DNA of 64,000 bases, from contig JBAOHZ010000009.1 of assembly GCA_037045225.1 (NCBI GenBank), forward strand, positions 2,790,001 through 2,854,000, in the 5' to 3' direction. Below, piece after piece: positions 1-7,749 of the stretch. This DNA comes from Nitrospira sp. (GTDB lineage: Bacteria > Nitrospirota > Nitrospiria > Nitrospirales > Nitrospiraceae). The position numbers were made by a program, and so were the translations under genes. The notes under the pieces were generated by a model. The model had not been told where the DNA came from. It searched no databases and saw nothing but the letters and a program-made list of their open reading frames with translations. How positions within the stretch are numbered: the stretch's first letter is position 1; each line of letters opens with the position of its first letter.

Positions 1-2
1 TC

Positions 3-611
3 GAACGGGAAGAACGGATTCGCCTGGTGGCGGAGCGGCTGGGGCTCAGCCAGCAACGGCTGATCGATCGCTATCCTACGCTTGCATCCGAAGATTCCCG
101 CAGACCCTCTCCTCGGCCCATGACTCCGCCCGCTGTGGCGGTCTCGAAAGTGAGGGGCAATCCGGAGGAGCGTGATTTGGCGCATCTCTTAGTGCAGGGA
201 AGTCTGTCGGCCGAGGATCTGCGTCGATTGTCTCCGGAGGCTTTTTCTGCGCCAGCCTATCGTCGACTGGTGGACTGTGCGATGCAGCATCTTGAGCCGG
301 ACGGGCGGGTGTCCGTCCGGGGTCTGCTGGATACCCTGATCAATGACGAGGACTGCGGCGCGTTGGTGTCAGAGCTGTCGATGCTGGAGCAGCATTATGA
401 TGATGTTCCGGCACATATTGCCGGATGTTTGGATACGCTGGAGCGGAGGGGCCGCGAGCGGACCATGGGTGTCCTGATTCAGGAATTGAGGGCCGCCGAA
501 CGGGAGCGGCGTGAAGCGGATGTGCACCGCCTGAACACATTGATTAACGAGATGCGGATTCGGAAGGCCGGCGTGATGCCGGTTGCGCTGACGTCTGCGG
601 TGAAGGAGTAG
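3..611 (+). CDS. dnaG: DNA primase, C-terminal part (5' truncated by window)
   Basis: This is the 3' end of an open frame that enters from the left edge and stops 2 nt before rpoD. About 200 residues are visible: the tail of the primase core (ERLGLSQQRLIDRY), a proline-rich linker, then a helical region (GNPEERDLAHLLVQG onward) typical of the DnaG C-terminal DnaB-helicase-binding domain. DnaG makes RNA primers for replication. The catalytic TOPRIM and zinc-binding domains lie outside the window. The identity rests on this C-terminal domain plus the classic dnaG-rpoD gene order; the short spacing implies co-transcription. Confidence 0.85.
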   Translation, partial: EREERIRLVAERLGLSQQRLIDRYPTLASEDSRRPSPRPMTPPAVAVSKVRGNPEERDLAHLLVQGSLSAEDLRRLSPEAFSAPAYRRLVDCAMQHLEPDGRVSVRGLLDTLINDEDCGALVSELSMLEQHYDDVPAHIAGCLDTLERRGRERTMGVLIQELRAAERERREADVHRLNTLINEMRIRKAGVMPVALTSAVKE

Positions 612-613
612 GT

Positions 614-2419
614 ATGCCGAAACAAGAATTACTCGGCGAGGTGAAGAAGCTTATTAATCTCGGCAAGGAGAAGGGCTTTCTCACGTACGACGATCTCAAT
701 AGCACGTTGCCGGCGGATGTCGTGTCGTCGGACCAGTTCAGTACGATCATGACGATGTTCGGCGAAATGGACATTGAGATTGTGGAGTCCGCCGACACTG
801 AGCGCACCACGAAAGCTGCGGAAGGCGAAGAGGCCATCGAGGAAAGCGAAGAAGCCGAGGCGTCCGAGGAAAATGAAAAAGAGATCGACCTGACGCCTGG
901 CGCCCTTAGCCGGACCGACGATCCCGTCAGGCTCTATCTGAAAGAAATGGGAAGCGTTGCACTGCTGAGTCGCGAGGGCGAGATTGAGATTGCCAAGCGG
1001 ATCGAAGAGGGCAAGAAGGATATTGCCACGGTCGTGTATGGCTTGCCGATGACCTTGGAGTTCGTCTTGAATCTTCGGGAGCAGCTGAAGAACGGCAAAA
1101 TTGATGTGCGCGAAATCGTGCCGGTGGTTGAGACGGAAGAAGATTTTGAGGAAGAGGCGGTTGAGAAGGACTATGAAGAGCTGCGGGTCAAAACACTCGA
1201 GTCCCTGAATGCGGTTCGTAAGGTCTCGGCTTCGCTGAAAGACTTGTACGATAAGGCGCGCCATGTCGGCGCCGATCCTGAAAAGCAGAAGAAGTTACGC
1301 AAGCAGATCGATACGGTGCGCGGCCAGGTTGTCGACAAGATGGAGTCGGTGAATCTGCACGGCGTGTTGAAAGATCGAATGACGCAGCGGGTTCGCGACC
1401 TCAATCTGTTGTTTCGCCAAGCAGAGCGGGAGGTCACGAGCTGTCAACGTCGGTTGGGCGTCGGTGGGGAGGCCGGGGCCGAGCTCTTGCGGCGGTTGTG
1501 CCGGACGCACAAGGATCTTCTCGCCGTCAAGCGGAGGGCCGGGCTCTCTGAAGAAGTGCTGCAGGACATCAAGAAGCACTATCAGGCAGCTAAGGGTCGG
1601 ATTCGCCAGCTCGAAACGGAAGAGGCGCTGATTTCCGCCGAAGAAATTAAGGACGCGGTCAAACATCTCGACGTGGCCGAAGAAAAGGTGAAGCGAGGAA
1701 AGGCTGAGTTGGTCGAGGCCAACCTACGCTTGGTGGTCAGCATCGCCAAGAAATACACAAACCGGGGCTTGCAGTTCTTGGACTTGATTCAAGAGGGCAA
1801 CATCGGCCTCATGAAAGCCGTCGACAAGTTCGAGTACAAGCGCGGGTACAAATTCAGCACCTACGCGACCTGGTGGATCAGGCAGGCAATCACTCGTGCG
1901 ATTGCCGATCAGGCCCGCACCATCCGCATTCCGGTTCACATGATCGAAACGATCAATAAACTGATCCGCACCTCTCGGCATCTGGTGCAAAAGCTCGGTC
2001 GCGAACCGACGCCGGAAGAAATCGCCGAACGGATGGATTTGCCGCTCGATAAGGTACGAAAGATCTTGAAAATTGCGCGTGAGCCGATTTCCCTCGAAAC
2101 TCCGATCGGTGAAGAAGAAGACAGTCACCTGGGGGACTTCATCGAGGATAAGAAGGCTGTTTCGCCTTTGGAAGCGGCCATCCGATATGACTTGCAGCGC
2201 CAGATCAACGGCGCGCTGGAAACGCTGACCCCTCGAGAGGAAAAGGTTTTGCGCAAGCGGTTCGGTATCGGCGAGGCGACCGATCATACCCTTGAGGAAG
2301 TCGGCCAGGACTTCGAGGTCACGCGCGAACGTATTCGGCAAATCGAAGCGAAGGCCTTGCGCAAATTGCGACATCCGAGCCGCAGCAAGAAGTTGCGCAG
2401 TTTTGTGGAGAGTCTCTAA
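614..2419 (+). CDS. rpoD: RNA polymerase primary sigma factor (sigma-70, RpoD)
   Basis: 601 aa, the length of a group 1 sigma factor. Region 1.1 occupies residues 1 to about 75, followed by an acidic linker. Region 1.2 follows (DPVRLYLKEMGSVALLSREG). After a long non-conserved region comes region 2 (ANLRLVVSIAKKYTNRGLQF; EYKRGYKFSTYATWWIRQA), which melts and reads the -10 element. Region 3 is next, then region 4 with the -35-reading helix-turn-helix (LEEVGQDFEVTRERIRQIEA). The ATG follows a GGAG just after the dnaG stop, so the two genes are in one operon. This sigma factor fits the several TTGACA/TATAAT-like promoters found elsewhere in the window. Confidence 0.98.
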   Translation: MPKQELLGEVKKLINLGKEKGFLTYDDLNSTLPADVVSSDQFSTIMTMFGEMDIEIVESADTERTTKAAEGEEAIEESEEAEASEENEKEIDLTPGALSRTDDPVRLYLKEMGSVALLSREGEIEIAKRIEEGKKDIATVVYGLPMTLEFVLNLREQLKNGKIDVREIVPVVETEEDFEEEAVEKDYEELRVKTLESLNAVRKVSASLKDLYDKARHVGADPEKQKKLRKQIDTVRGQVVDKMESVNLHGVLKDRMTQRVRDLNLLFRQAEREVTSCQRRLGVGGEAGAELLRRLCRTHKDLLAVKRRAGLSEEVLQDIKKHYQAAKGRIRQLETEEALISAEEIKDAVKHLDVAEEKVKRGKAELVEANLRLVVSIAKKYTNRGLQFLDLIQEGNIGLMKAVDKFEYKRGYKFSTYATWWIRQAITRAIADQARTIRIPVHMIETINKLIRTSRHLVQKLGREPTPEEIAERMDLPLDKVRKILKIAREPISLETPIGEEEDSHLGDFIEDKKAVSPLEAAIRYDLQRQINGALETLTPREEKVLRKRFGIGEATDHTLEEVGQDFEVTRERIRQIEAKALRKLRHPSRSKKLRSFVESL

Positions 2420-2496
2420 CCGTACGCAGGAATGAGAGGCTCAACCTCTGTGCCGTAGGCCGCAAGCAACTTTTGTGGCAGATGAGTATCAGTGGT

Positions 2497-2525
2497 TTGA
2501 CTCCGCCCGATCGGGAGCCTAGAAT
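2497..2525 (+). promoter_or_regulatory. Predicted sigma-70 promoter for the tRNA
   Basis: TTGACT (2497-2502) and TAGAAT (2520-2525) are separated by exactly 17 bp in the rpoD-tRNA gap. Transcription would start near 2532, giving a leader of about 100 nt before the tRNA. It may also serve the zinc-ribbon gene beyond the tRNA. Confidence 0.6.
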
Positions 2526-2565
2526 CGGGCGCGTTTGCACCGGGGGTAGGCCGTCTGTGTGTTCC

Positions 2566-2597
2566 TGATGAGCGGCTGGTCTGAGCCAGGCTCATCA
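2566..2597 (+). repeat. Stem-loop upstream of the tRNA, flanked by a short direct repeat
   Basis: TGATGAGC at 2566-2573 pairs with GCTCATCA at 2590-2597, and inner bases extend the stem. A near-identical 12-mer (GGCCGTCTGTGT / AGCCGTCTGTGT) flanks the hairpin at 2549-2560 and 2599-2610. There is no U-tract. It would lie in the 5' leader of the tRNA transcript and could be a processing signal, which is inference. Confidence 0.4.
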
Positions 2598-2632
2598 AGC
2601 CGTCTGTGTCCAGGTTACTGGCTCGAAGGGCT

Positions 2633-2709
2633 GGGCCCATAGCTCAGGTGGTTAGAGCGGCTGACTCATAATCAGCTGGTCCTAGGTTCAAGTCCTAGTG
2701 GGCCCACCA
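2633..2709 (+). tRNA. tRNA with CAU anticodon, probably tRNA-Ile2 (lysidine type)
   Basis: The 77-nt cloverleaf is complete, with CCA encoded. The acceptor stem is GGGCCCA/TGGGCCC, the D arm GCTC...GAGC, and the anticodon stem-loop GCTGA-CTCATAA-TCAGC gives a CAU anticodon. The T arm is CTAGG-TTCAAGT-CCTAG. CAU occurs in initiator Met, elongator Met and Ile2. The GGGCC acceptor start and TTCAAGTCC T-loop resemble isoleucine tRNAs, so Ile2, whose C34 TilS converts to lysidine, is preferred. Elongator Met cannot be excluded. Confidence 0.95.
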
Positions 2710-2786
2710 GCCTGAGTGCTGCACCATGAATTCCGCGCGAGTGGCGTCCAGTCGACGCTGGTATCGCAGAACCCACAAGGAGCCCG

Positions 2787-3557
2787 TTGAACCCACAGCT
2801 GTCCCCCCTTATTGCGCTGCAGAAACTCGATCTTCGGATAGCCGACCTCAAGGAGCAACGGCGAAAAGTCCCCGAGCGTCTTGAGGAATATGAATCGCCG
2901 CTTCGTGAGGCGAAACGGGTGTTCCAGGAGGCGTCGGCATCGACCGAAGTACTCATCAAGGAGCGTCGCAGCCACGAGAAGGATCTCGAGGCACATGAAG
3001 ACCGCATCGGTAAGATGAAAGACCGTGCCGCCCAGTTAAAAACCAATCAGGAATATCAGGCGCATCTCTTCGAGGTGGAACTGGCCAACAAGAAGCGGGG
3101 CGAGATCGAAGAGAAAATTCTGTTGGCGATGGAACAGATCGAACAAACCCAACGGACTATGACCGACGCACAGGCCAAGCTAAAGGAGTCCGAAGCCCTC
3201 TTCACGAAAGAGAAGGCCAAGCTCGACGAGAAGGACCGGGGACTCGCCACCGAGCTCGCCGAATTAGAGGGCAAGCAGACGCACGTGGCCGGACAGGTGG
3301 ACAAGTCCCTCCTGGCTCGATACAACAAGCTGAAAACTACACGGAAAGAGCAAGCGCTGGCGCGCATCAAGGACGGCATTTGTATCGGGTGTCGGCTCCA
3401 ACTGCCGCCTCAGCTGGTGTCTCAGGTCAAGCGCGGAGAAGAGGTGCACACCTGCCCCTATTGTTACCGGATGTTGTATTGGGAAGGCGAGCCGGGCGCT
3501 GAGGCGAAGGGGGGCGCAGCTCAGGACCAGAACCTGGAAGTCGGGGAATCGTTTTAA
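2787..3557 (+). CDS. C4-type zinc-ribbon protein with long coiled coil (CdsZ/DUF164 family)
   Basis: 256 aa. Residues about 10-170 are highly charged heptad-like helix, forming an antiparallel coiled coil. A C-terminal zinc ribbon follows, with C199-x2-C202 (CIGC) and C223-x2-C226 (CPYC). This architecture is widespread in bacteria; family members have been proposed as RNA- or nucleic-acid-binding factors, but the role is not firmly settled. The start is a TTG preceded at good distance by AAGGAG; the first ATG in frame lies well inside the coiled coil. It lies just downstream of the tRNA, possibly on the same transcript. Confidence 0.8.
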   Translation: MNPQLSPLIALQKLDLRIADLKEQRRKVPERLEEYESPLREAKRVFQEASASTEVLIKERRSHEKDLEAHEDRIGKMKDRAAQLKTNQEYQAHLFEVELANKKRGEIEEKILLAMEQIEQTQRTMTDAQAKLKESEALFTKEKAKLDEKDRGLATELAELEGKQTHVAGQVDKSLLARYNKLKTTRKEQALARIKDGICIGCRLQLPPQLVSQVKRGEEVHTCPYCYRMLYWEGEPGAEAKGGAAQDQNLEVGESF

Positions 3558-3916
3558 GCTTTACGCAGGGTTCGCCACGTCGTCATGAAAGGCATCGAAG
3601 AGACGGTGGCTCGCCGGTTTCGTGTCCGTTCTTGATCACCCTCTGCCGGCCAGTTCTTCGGCTGGTGTTCTCCCTTAGAAATAACGTGCTGTCCCAGCCC
3701 TGACTCACGGCCGGGCCTGACACCAGGTCAGCCGTATATGCTGCGGCGACCACCGGCTGCCCGAAACCATCTCGCTCCCAGAATTATCGATTGTGCTGCG
3801 ACCGAGTGATGAAAGTCGCCGACGGCAGGCACTCGGTGAAACTCCCATGTAGCAACTGGCTGAGCGGCGCGGTACTCTAGCGGAGCTTACCCGACAGGTT
3901 CATTTGTGGAGGCGTG
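3558..3916. other. Intergenic region, no gene seen
   Basis: 359 nt between the zinc-ribbon gene and the M48 protease. I see no convincing reading frame, structured RNA or consensus promoter. Only the GGAGG (3908-3912) in front of the protease start is clear. Confidence 0.5.
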
Positions 3917-4807
3917 ATGAAGATTCAATGGAAGATGGTCAGGAAACGGACGTCTACGGTGCGGCTGAACGTGCTGTGGCTGGCAGGCGCGGTGGTCTCG
4001 ATGCTGGTGACGACGGGCTGCCAAACCAATCCCTACACGGGGCGCTGGCAGCTGATGATGATGCCGATGTCTCAGGAAACGCAGATGGGTGCTCAGGCGT
4101 ATGCCGAAGTGAAGCAAGATCCGAACATGAGGCCGTCGACCGACCCCCGAGAAATTGAGCCGGTCAAACGGGTGGCGGCGCGGGTGATCGAGGCGGCGAA
4201 GCGATCCAAATACAGCGAGATGGCGAATCAATTTGAGTGGGAAGTGACGGTCATCAAGGATGATAAGACGATGAACGCCTTTGCGCTGCCGGGCGGTAAG
4301 ATCGCTGTGTATACCGGCATTTTTCCGGTGGCCAAGACGGAAGCCGGACTTGCTGCCGTGATGGGGCATGAGGTGGTGCATGCCTTGGCGCGGCATGGCG
4401 GAGAGCGCATGAGTCAAAATACCTTGGCGCAGACCACACTTCAGGCGATCGGAATCGCGCTCGGCGTGAGTGGCGCCAATCCGGTAGTCTCACAAGGTGC
4501 GATGGCGGCATTGGGTGTTGGGGCGCAAGTCGGAGTGTTGCTCCCGTTCAGCCGGAAACATGAGTCCGAGGCCGACTATGTCGGGGTGTTGCTCGCAGCG
4601 GATGCCGGGTACGATCCACGGGAATCGATTCAGCTGTGGACGCGAATGGGCGAACTGTCCGGCGGCAAATCGTCGTCGGAATTCATGTCGACCCACCCCA
4701 GCCATGAAACCAGAATCGAGCAGCTCGAAGAATGGATGGCTGAAGCGATGCCGATCTACGAGTCAAAACCGCCTGCACCGAATAGTGCGCTACCCCAGCT
4801 GCACTGA
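3917..4807 (+). CDS. Peptidase M48 family lipoprotein, zinc metalloprotease
   Basis: 296 aa from the ATG at 3917, which has GGAGG 4 nt upstream; an overlapping GTG at 3914 is the alternative. A lipoprotein signal ends at a VTTGC lipobox (C35), so the protein should be anchored in an envelope membrane facing the periplasm. The zinc site HEVVH is at 151-155, and the third ligand lies in the ESEAD motif near 216-220. This matches periplasmic M48 proteases such as LoiP and YcaL, which take part in outer-membrane protein quality control. Substrates cannot be read from the sequence. The downstream gene, on the opposite strand, is a porin. Confidence 0.9.
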   Translation: MKIQWKMVRKRTSTVRLNVLWLAGAVVSMLVTTGCQTNPYTGRWQLMMMPMSQETQMGAQAYAEVKQDPNMRPSTDPREIEPVKRVAARVIEAAKRSKYSEMANQFEWEVTVIKDDKTMNAFALPGGKIAVYTGIFPVAKTEAGLAAVMGHEVVHALARHGGERMSQNTLAQTTLQAIGIALGVSGANPVVSQGAMAALGVGAQVGVLLPFSRKHESEADYVGVLLAADAGYDPRESIQLWTRMGELSGGKSSSEFMSTHPSHETRIEQLEEWMAEAMPIYESKPPAPNSALPQLH

Positions 4808-4889
4808 ATGGTCGATGTGAGGCAATGAGGGGCTTGAGGTCAGGCCGTCTTTCCCTGGGGCATACGCATGCGCGTATGCCCCCCGTGAA

Positions 4890-6374
4890 TTAGAAGTAGG
4901 TCGCGGCGGACAACACAAAGGTGTTGTCGTGAATGCGCTCATTTGTATTCGGGTTAAATGCTCTCGTGCCAAATTGATACGACACTTTGAAGACGGTGTC
5001 CTCAATCGGGCGAAAATTTAATCCGAGGCTCAATTGCTCAAGATCGCCGAATCCTCCAGTCACATCCTGGTTGGTGTTGATCTTGTCCCAGCGTACCACG
5101 GCGGTCATGGTCGACCCTTCCGAAAAACGTTGCGGCAGTATCCGCCGCAAGAAATCTGGCATAAAATGATAATTCCCCTGGATGTAGTAGCCGTTCATGC
5201 GTTGTGGACGCAGGCGTCCGGTGACAGGGTCGATGGCGGGGGTTCCGTCCAGACTACGGGAGTTATTCTTCACATAAGCCCAGGCGGCTTCACCGATCAA
5301 CTCGAAGGGGCCTCGTTGGAGTGTCCAGTCCAGCACGAAGATTGAAAGCGATCGCTTGCTTTCCGGATCATACGTGCCGTGATACCCGGATCCCGCAATT
5401 TCGACCCCCAAAAAAGGGCTGTAGGCCACCCGTCCGACGACAGCTTTCCCTCGGTTGTTGTCGAGTCCATCGTCGGTGAAAGACTTGCGTTGCCGAGAGT
5501 TCTTGAGACCGCTGGCTTCGCCTATTCTGGCGGTCCCATCGGGCTGGTATCCATTGGGCCCCTGGGTGACATAGAACTCATAGTCCAGCTTGGCATACCG
5601 TCCCGGGTACACCGTTCCGTAGAGGCCGGCTCCGGTCTCGGACATTGTTGTTGGAATGATGAATTGATTGACGAGTGGTCGGTCGGTCAAATCGTTCAGG
5701 GGAGAGTCGTGCAGCAGATTGAATTTGCCGACCGGCAAGAGAATGATCCCCGCGCGTAGGTTGACCGGTTCATTGATCCGATAATCGACGTGTGCAAACT
5801 CCAGACTGACTTCCGTTTCCGTTCCTTCGCGAATGCCATGTTCGATTTCGAGTTCGGATGCAAATTTCACATGTTCTGTGATGTCCGCATAAATGAATGG
5901 GATGAAGCGTTGTTGGTCGAACGAACTGTTAGTGCTGCCGATACCGGGGTTGTCCCCGGCAGCGCCGGCCCCATTGTCGATGACATCCTTTCTGCTGTTG
6001 CGGTATTGGAGGTCGAAATAGCCGCCCACAACCGCCTTGGGTGCGTTTACGAACGGTTTGGCATAGATCATCGTTCCGGAGCCGGAACTGCTGAATGAAA
6101 GGGGTGCCTGTTTTTTTCGTCGTGTGTCCTTCCCAATTTCCGGAAGGGACGATCCTCCCGAATTCGGCGAGGATTCCGGGCCCTCGCGGGAATCAGACGG
6201 CCCGACATCGAAGGGTGTCGCCTCTTGGCTATGGCGGTTCCGCTGCTCGATCTCATGCAGTCGTTGCTCCAATTTCCGCATGCGCTCGTCGACGCTGACC
6301 TCGTCCGCGCCGGCCGGTGGAACAAACATCGACAATCCTAATAGAAACGCCCAGAACGACATCTGAGTCCGCAT
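4890..6374 (-). CDS. Outer-membrane porin with N-terminal coiled coil (porin 1)
   Basis: 494 aa. Three consecutive ATGs occur; the third (6374) has the best spacing from AGGAG and gives a clean signal peptide (MRTQMSFWAFLLGL..., cleaved near AGADE). Residues about 25-45 form a short charged coiled coil (DERMRKLEQRLHEIEQRN), then a Ser/Gly-rich linker. The rest alternates like a 16-18-strand beta-barrel and ends in an aromatic (AATYF), the usual signal for outer-membrane insertion. It is a clear paralogue of the porin at 37901-39349: both share IYAKPF, FIYADIT and LRAGI-LLPVGKFNLLHDSP blocks. Substrate unknown; there is no iron gene beside this copy. Confidence 0.85.
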   Translation of the reverse strand: MRTQMSFWAFLLGLSMFVPPAGADEVSVDERMRKLEQRLHEIEQRNRHSQEATPFDVGPSDSREGPESSPNSGGSSLPEIGKDTRRKKQAPLSFSSSGSGTMIYAKPFVNAPKAVVGGYFDLQYRNSRKDVIDNGAGAAGDNPGIGSTNSSFDQQRFIPFIYADITEHVKFASELEIEHGIREGTETEVSLEFAHVDYRINEPVNLRAGIILLPVGKFNLLHDSPLNDLTDRPLVNQFIIPTTMSETGAGLYGTVYPGRYAKLDYEFYVTQGPNGYQPDGTARIGEASGLKNSRQRKSFTDDGLDNNRGKAVVGRVAYSPFLGVEIAGSGYHGTYDPESKRSLSIFVLDWTLQRGPFELIGEAAWAYVKNNSRSLDGTPAIDPVTGRLRPQRMNGYYIQGNYHFMPDFLRRILPQRFSEGSTMTAVVRWDKINTNQDVTGGFGDLEQLSLGLNFRPIEDTVFKVSYQFGTRAFNPNTNERIHDNTFVLSAATYF

Positions 6375-6790
6375 CATCATTCTCCTGCTGTAAATATGTG
6401 GATGGTGTGACTCGGGACTCTGATGGTCTCTGGCCTGATGGGTTATCGCGATGTGGCCTGTGGGCGGGGCACCTCCTATAGGTTGATGCGCATCGGGCCT
6501 TCTCCACTGGGTGGCCAAGACCTGTGCAATAAAGTCGGCACTGTTCCGCTAAGTTTTTCCACTTGGGTGGCCTCAGCAGTGTGTCGGACGAATTGAGATC
6601 AGGAGGTAAAGAGCAAGAATCGAGCAGGCGCTACATTCCTGGCATGAGCTGTATCGCATTCAAGAAAGGCGTGGATTTCACGAATGGAAGAGAGTGAAGT
6701 CTGCTCTGTGAAGGCGTATGGTGCACTTCCGCCCGGTGCGGTCTGTGCGAGATTGCTCACGAGGCGGCGCTGGTGATCTTCCGTCCTCTC
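6375..6790. other. Intergenic region upstream of rnpB
   Basis: About 415 nt between the divergent porin and the RNase P promoter. It should contain the porin promoter on the minus strand, but I cannot place it confidently. No gene is seen; the ORFs starting here run into rnpB and are not real. Confidence 0.45.
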
Positions 6791-6819
6791 TTGAAACGTG
6801 CGGACATCGATTTTATACT
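6791..6819 (+). promoter_or_regulatory. Sigma-70 promoter of rnpB
   Basis: TTGAAA (6791-6796), a 17-bp spacer and TATACT (6814-6819). The first base of the RNase P P1 helix (6826) lies 7 nt after the -10, where transcription should begin, so RNA structure and promoter geometry agree. Confidence 0.85.
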
Positions 6820-6825
6820 ACGCAC

Positions 6826-7265
6826 GCGCGCTGGGGGGACACGGGTGCTCGCTCGTCGAGCGTGCTCGACGGGAGGAAAGTCCGGACTCCAAGGGCAGGG
6901 ACGCTGGATAACGTCCAGGCGGAGCGATCCGACACCAGCACCACAGAGAATAAACCGCCGATGGCCGGTGCAAGGATTTCGATCGCTTGCACGGGATCAG
7001 GTAAGGGTGAAACGGTGGGGTAAGAGCCCACCGCGGTGATGGCGACATCAACGGCACGGTAAGCGTCGTCCGGAGCAAGACCAAATAGGGGGACGCCTGT
7101 GGGCTCGCGAGAGCTCGGCAGAAAGGCCGGCCCGGCCGAGGTCCTCGGGTAGGTTGCTTGAGGCTCGAGGTAACTTGAGTCCCAGAGAAATGATCACCCC
7201 CGTGTGAGCGCAAGCTTCACGCGGGACAGAATCCGGCTTATAGGGTTTCTCCAACGCGCTTTTTT
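6826..7265 (+). ncRNA. rnpB: RNase P RNA, bacterial type A
   Basis: Catalytic RNA that trims tRNA 5' ends. Universal signatures are present: GAGGAAAGTCCGG after the P2/P3 region, AGAATAAACCGCCGATGGCC, GGTGAAACGGTGGGGTAAGAG, AGACCAAATAGGGG, and the 3' ACAGAATCCGGCTTATAG pairing block. P1 is formed by GCGCGCTGGGGGGAC at 6826-6840 and the segment at 7245-7259, about 14 pairs. P1 is followed directly by TTTTTT (7260-7265), so the closing helix also serves as terminator. The 3' third overlaps the glutaredoxin-like gene on the other strand. Confidence 0.97.
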
Positions 7266-7499
7266 AATCGCCTCTCGCAGCTCTCCGCCGGTTACCTTGC
7301 CAGAGAGCGTTTCTCGGTCATTGATCAGCACCACCGGTATGCGATCGCCGTACTGCGTGCGGAGTCGATTGTCGCTGTCGACATCGATCGTGCGGAGCTC
7401 GAACGAGAGGTCTTGTTGCACCTGTTCGGCGACGCGGGTGACCACTCGACAGAGGTGGCACTCACGGCGAGACAGGATCGTGATTCGAAGCGTTTCCAT
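7194..7499 (-). CDS. Glutaredoxin-like thioredoxin-fold protein
   Basis: 101 aa. Strand 1 ITILSRRECHLC carries the CxxC redox pair (C14-H-L-C17). It is followed by a helix, an FELRTIDVD strand and the IPVVLIND segment with the cis-proline, a typical single-domain glutaredoxin (DUF836-like) fold. It probably reduces disulfides or acts as a redox carrier in the cytosol. The ATG at 7499 is used because the upstream TTG extension adds only five residues. The C-terminal third is encoded antisense to the 3' domain and terminator of rnpB, so the two genes converge and overlap by about 70 bp. Confidence 0.8.
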   Translation of the reverse strand: METLRITILSRRECHLCRVVTRVAEQVQQDLSFELRTIDVDSDNRLRTQYGDRIPVVLINDRETLSGKVTGGELREAIKKARWRNPISRILSRVKLALTRG

Positions 7500-7650
7500 C
7501 GGTCGTACGATCAATCAATCGATGGGCGTTCGTATATCACGCGTGAGAAGTGAGCGCCAGTCTCCGGCAAGAAGTTCGTGCAGTGACTCTCTTGACCTCA
7601 CTTGAGAGCTGGTGATACGATCCGCTATCTTACCCGTTGATTTTCCAGAA

Positions 7651-7665
7651 AGATTGTATCAATCT
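7651..7665 (+). repeat. Small perfect inverted repeat in the ilvB leader
   Basis: AGATTG-TAT-CAATCT is a perfect 6-3-6 inverted repeat about 85 nt before ilvB. It could be an operator half-site pair or a chance palindrome. No T-box or attenuator is visible in this leader. Confidence 0.25.
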
Positions 7666-7749
7666 GTGCCGCGTGTGTGACACAGAGCGTGGGGTATGCT
7701 CAGTCAAGGCATCGCGTCCTTCGCCACGATGTGCGAAGGGGAGGGTGAT

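Noticed and set aside
2633..2709. Reading the CAU tRNA as initiator tRNA-Met
   Set aside because: The acceptor stem begins with a fully paired G1-C72, whereas bacterial initiators have a mismatch at 1-72, and the anticodon stem lacks the three G-C pairs of initiators.
6718..7039. Two plus-strand frames of about 90-100 aa upstream of and over rnpB
   Set aside because: They run through the conserved RNase P RNA core and its promoter; RNA signatures explain the sequence.
7637..7662. TTGATT...TATCAA as an ilvB promoter
   Set aside because: The spacer is only 14 bp, too short for a normal sigma-70 promoter; the real promoter was not located.
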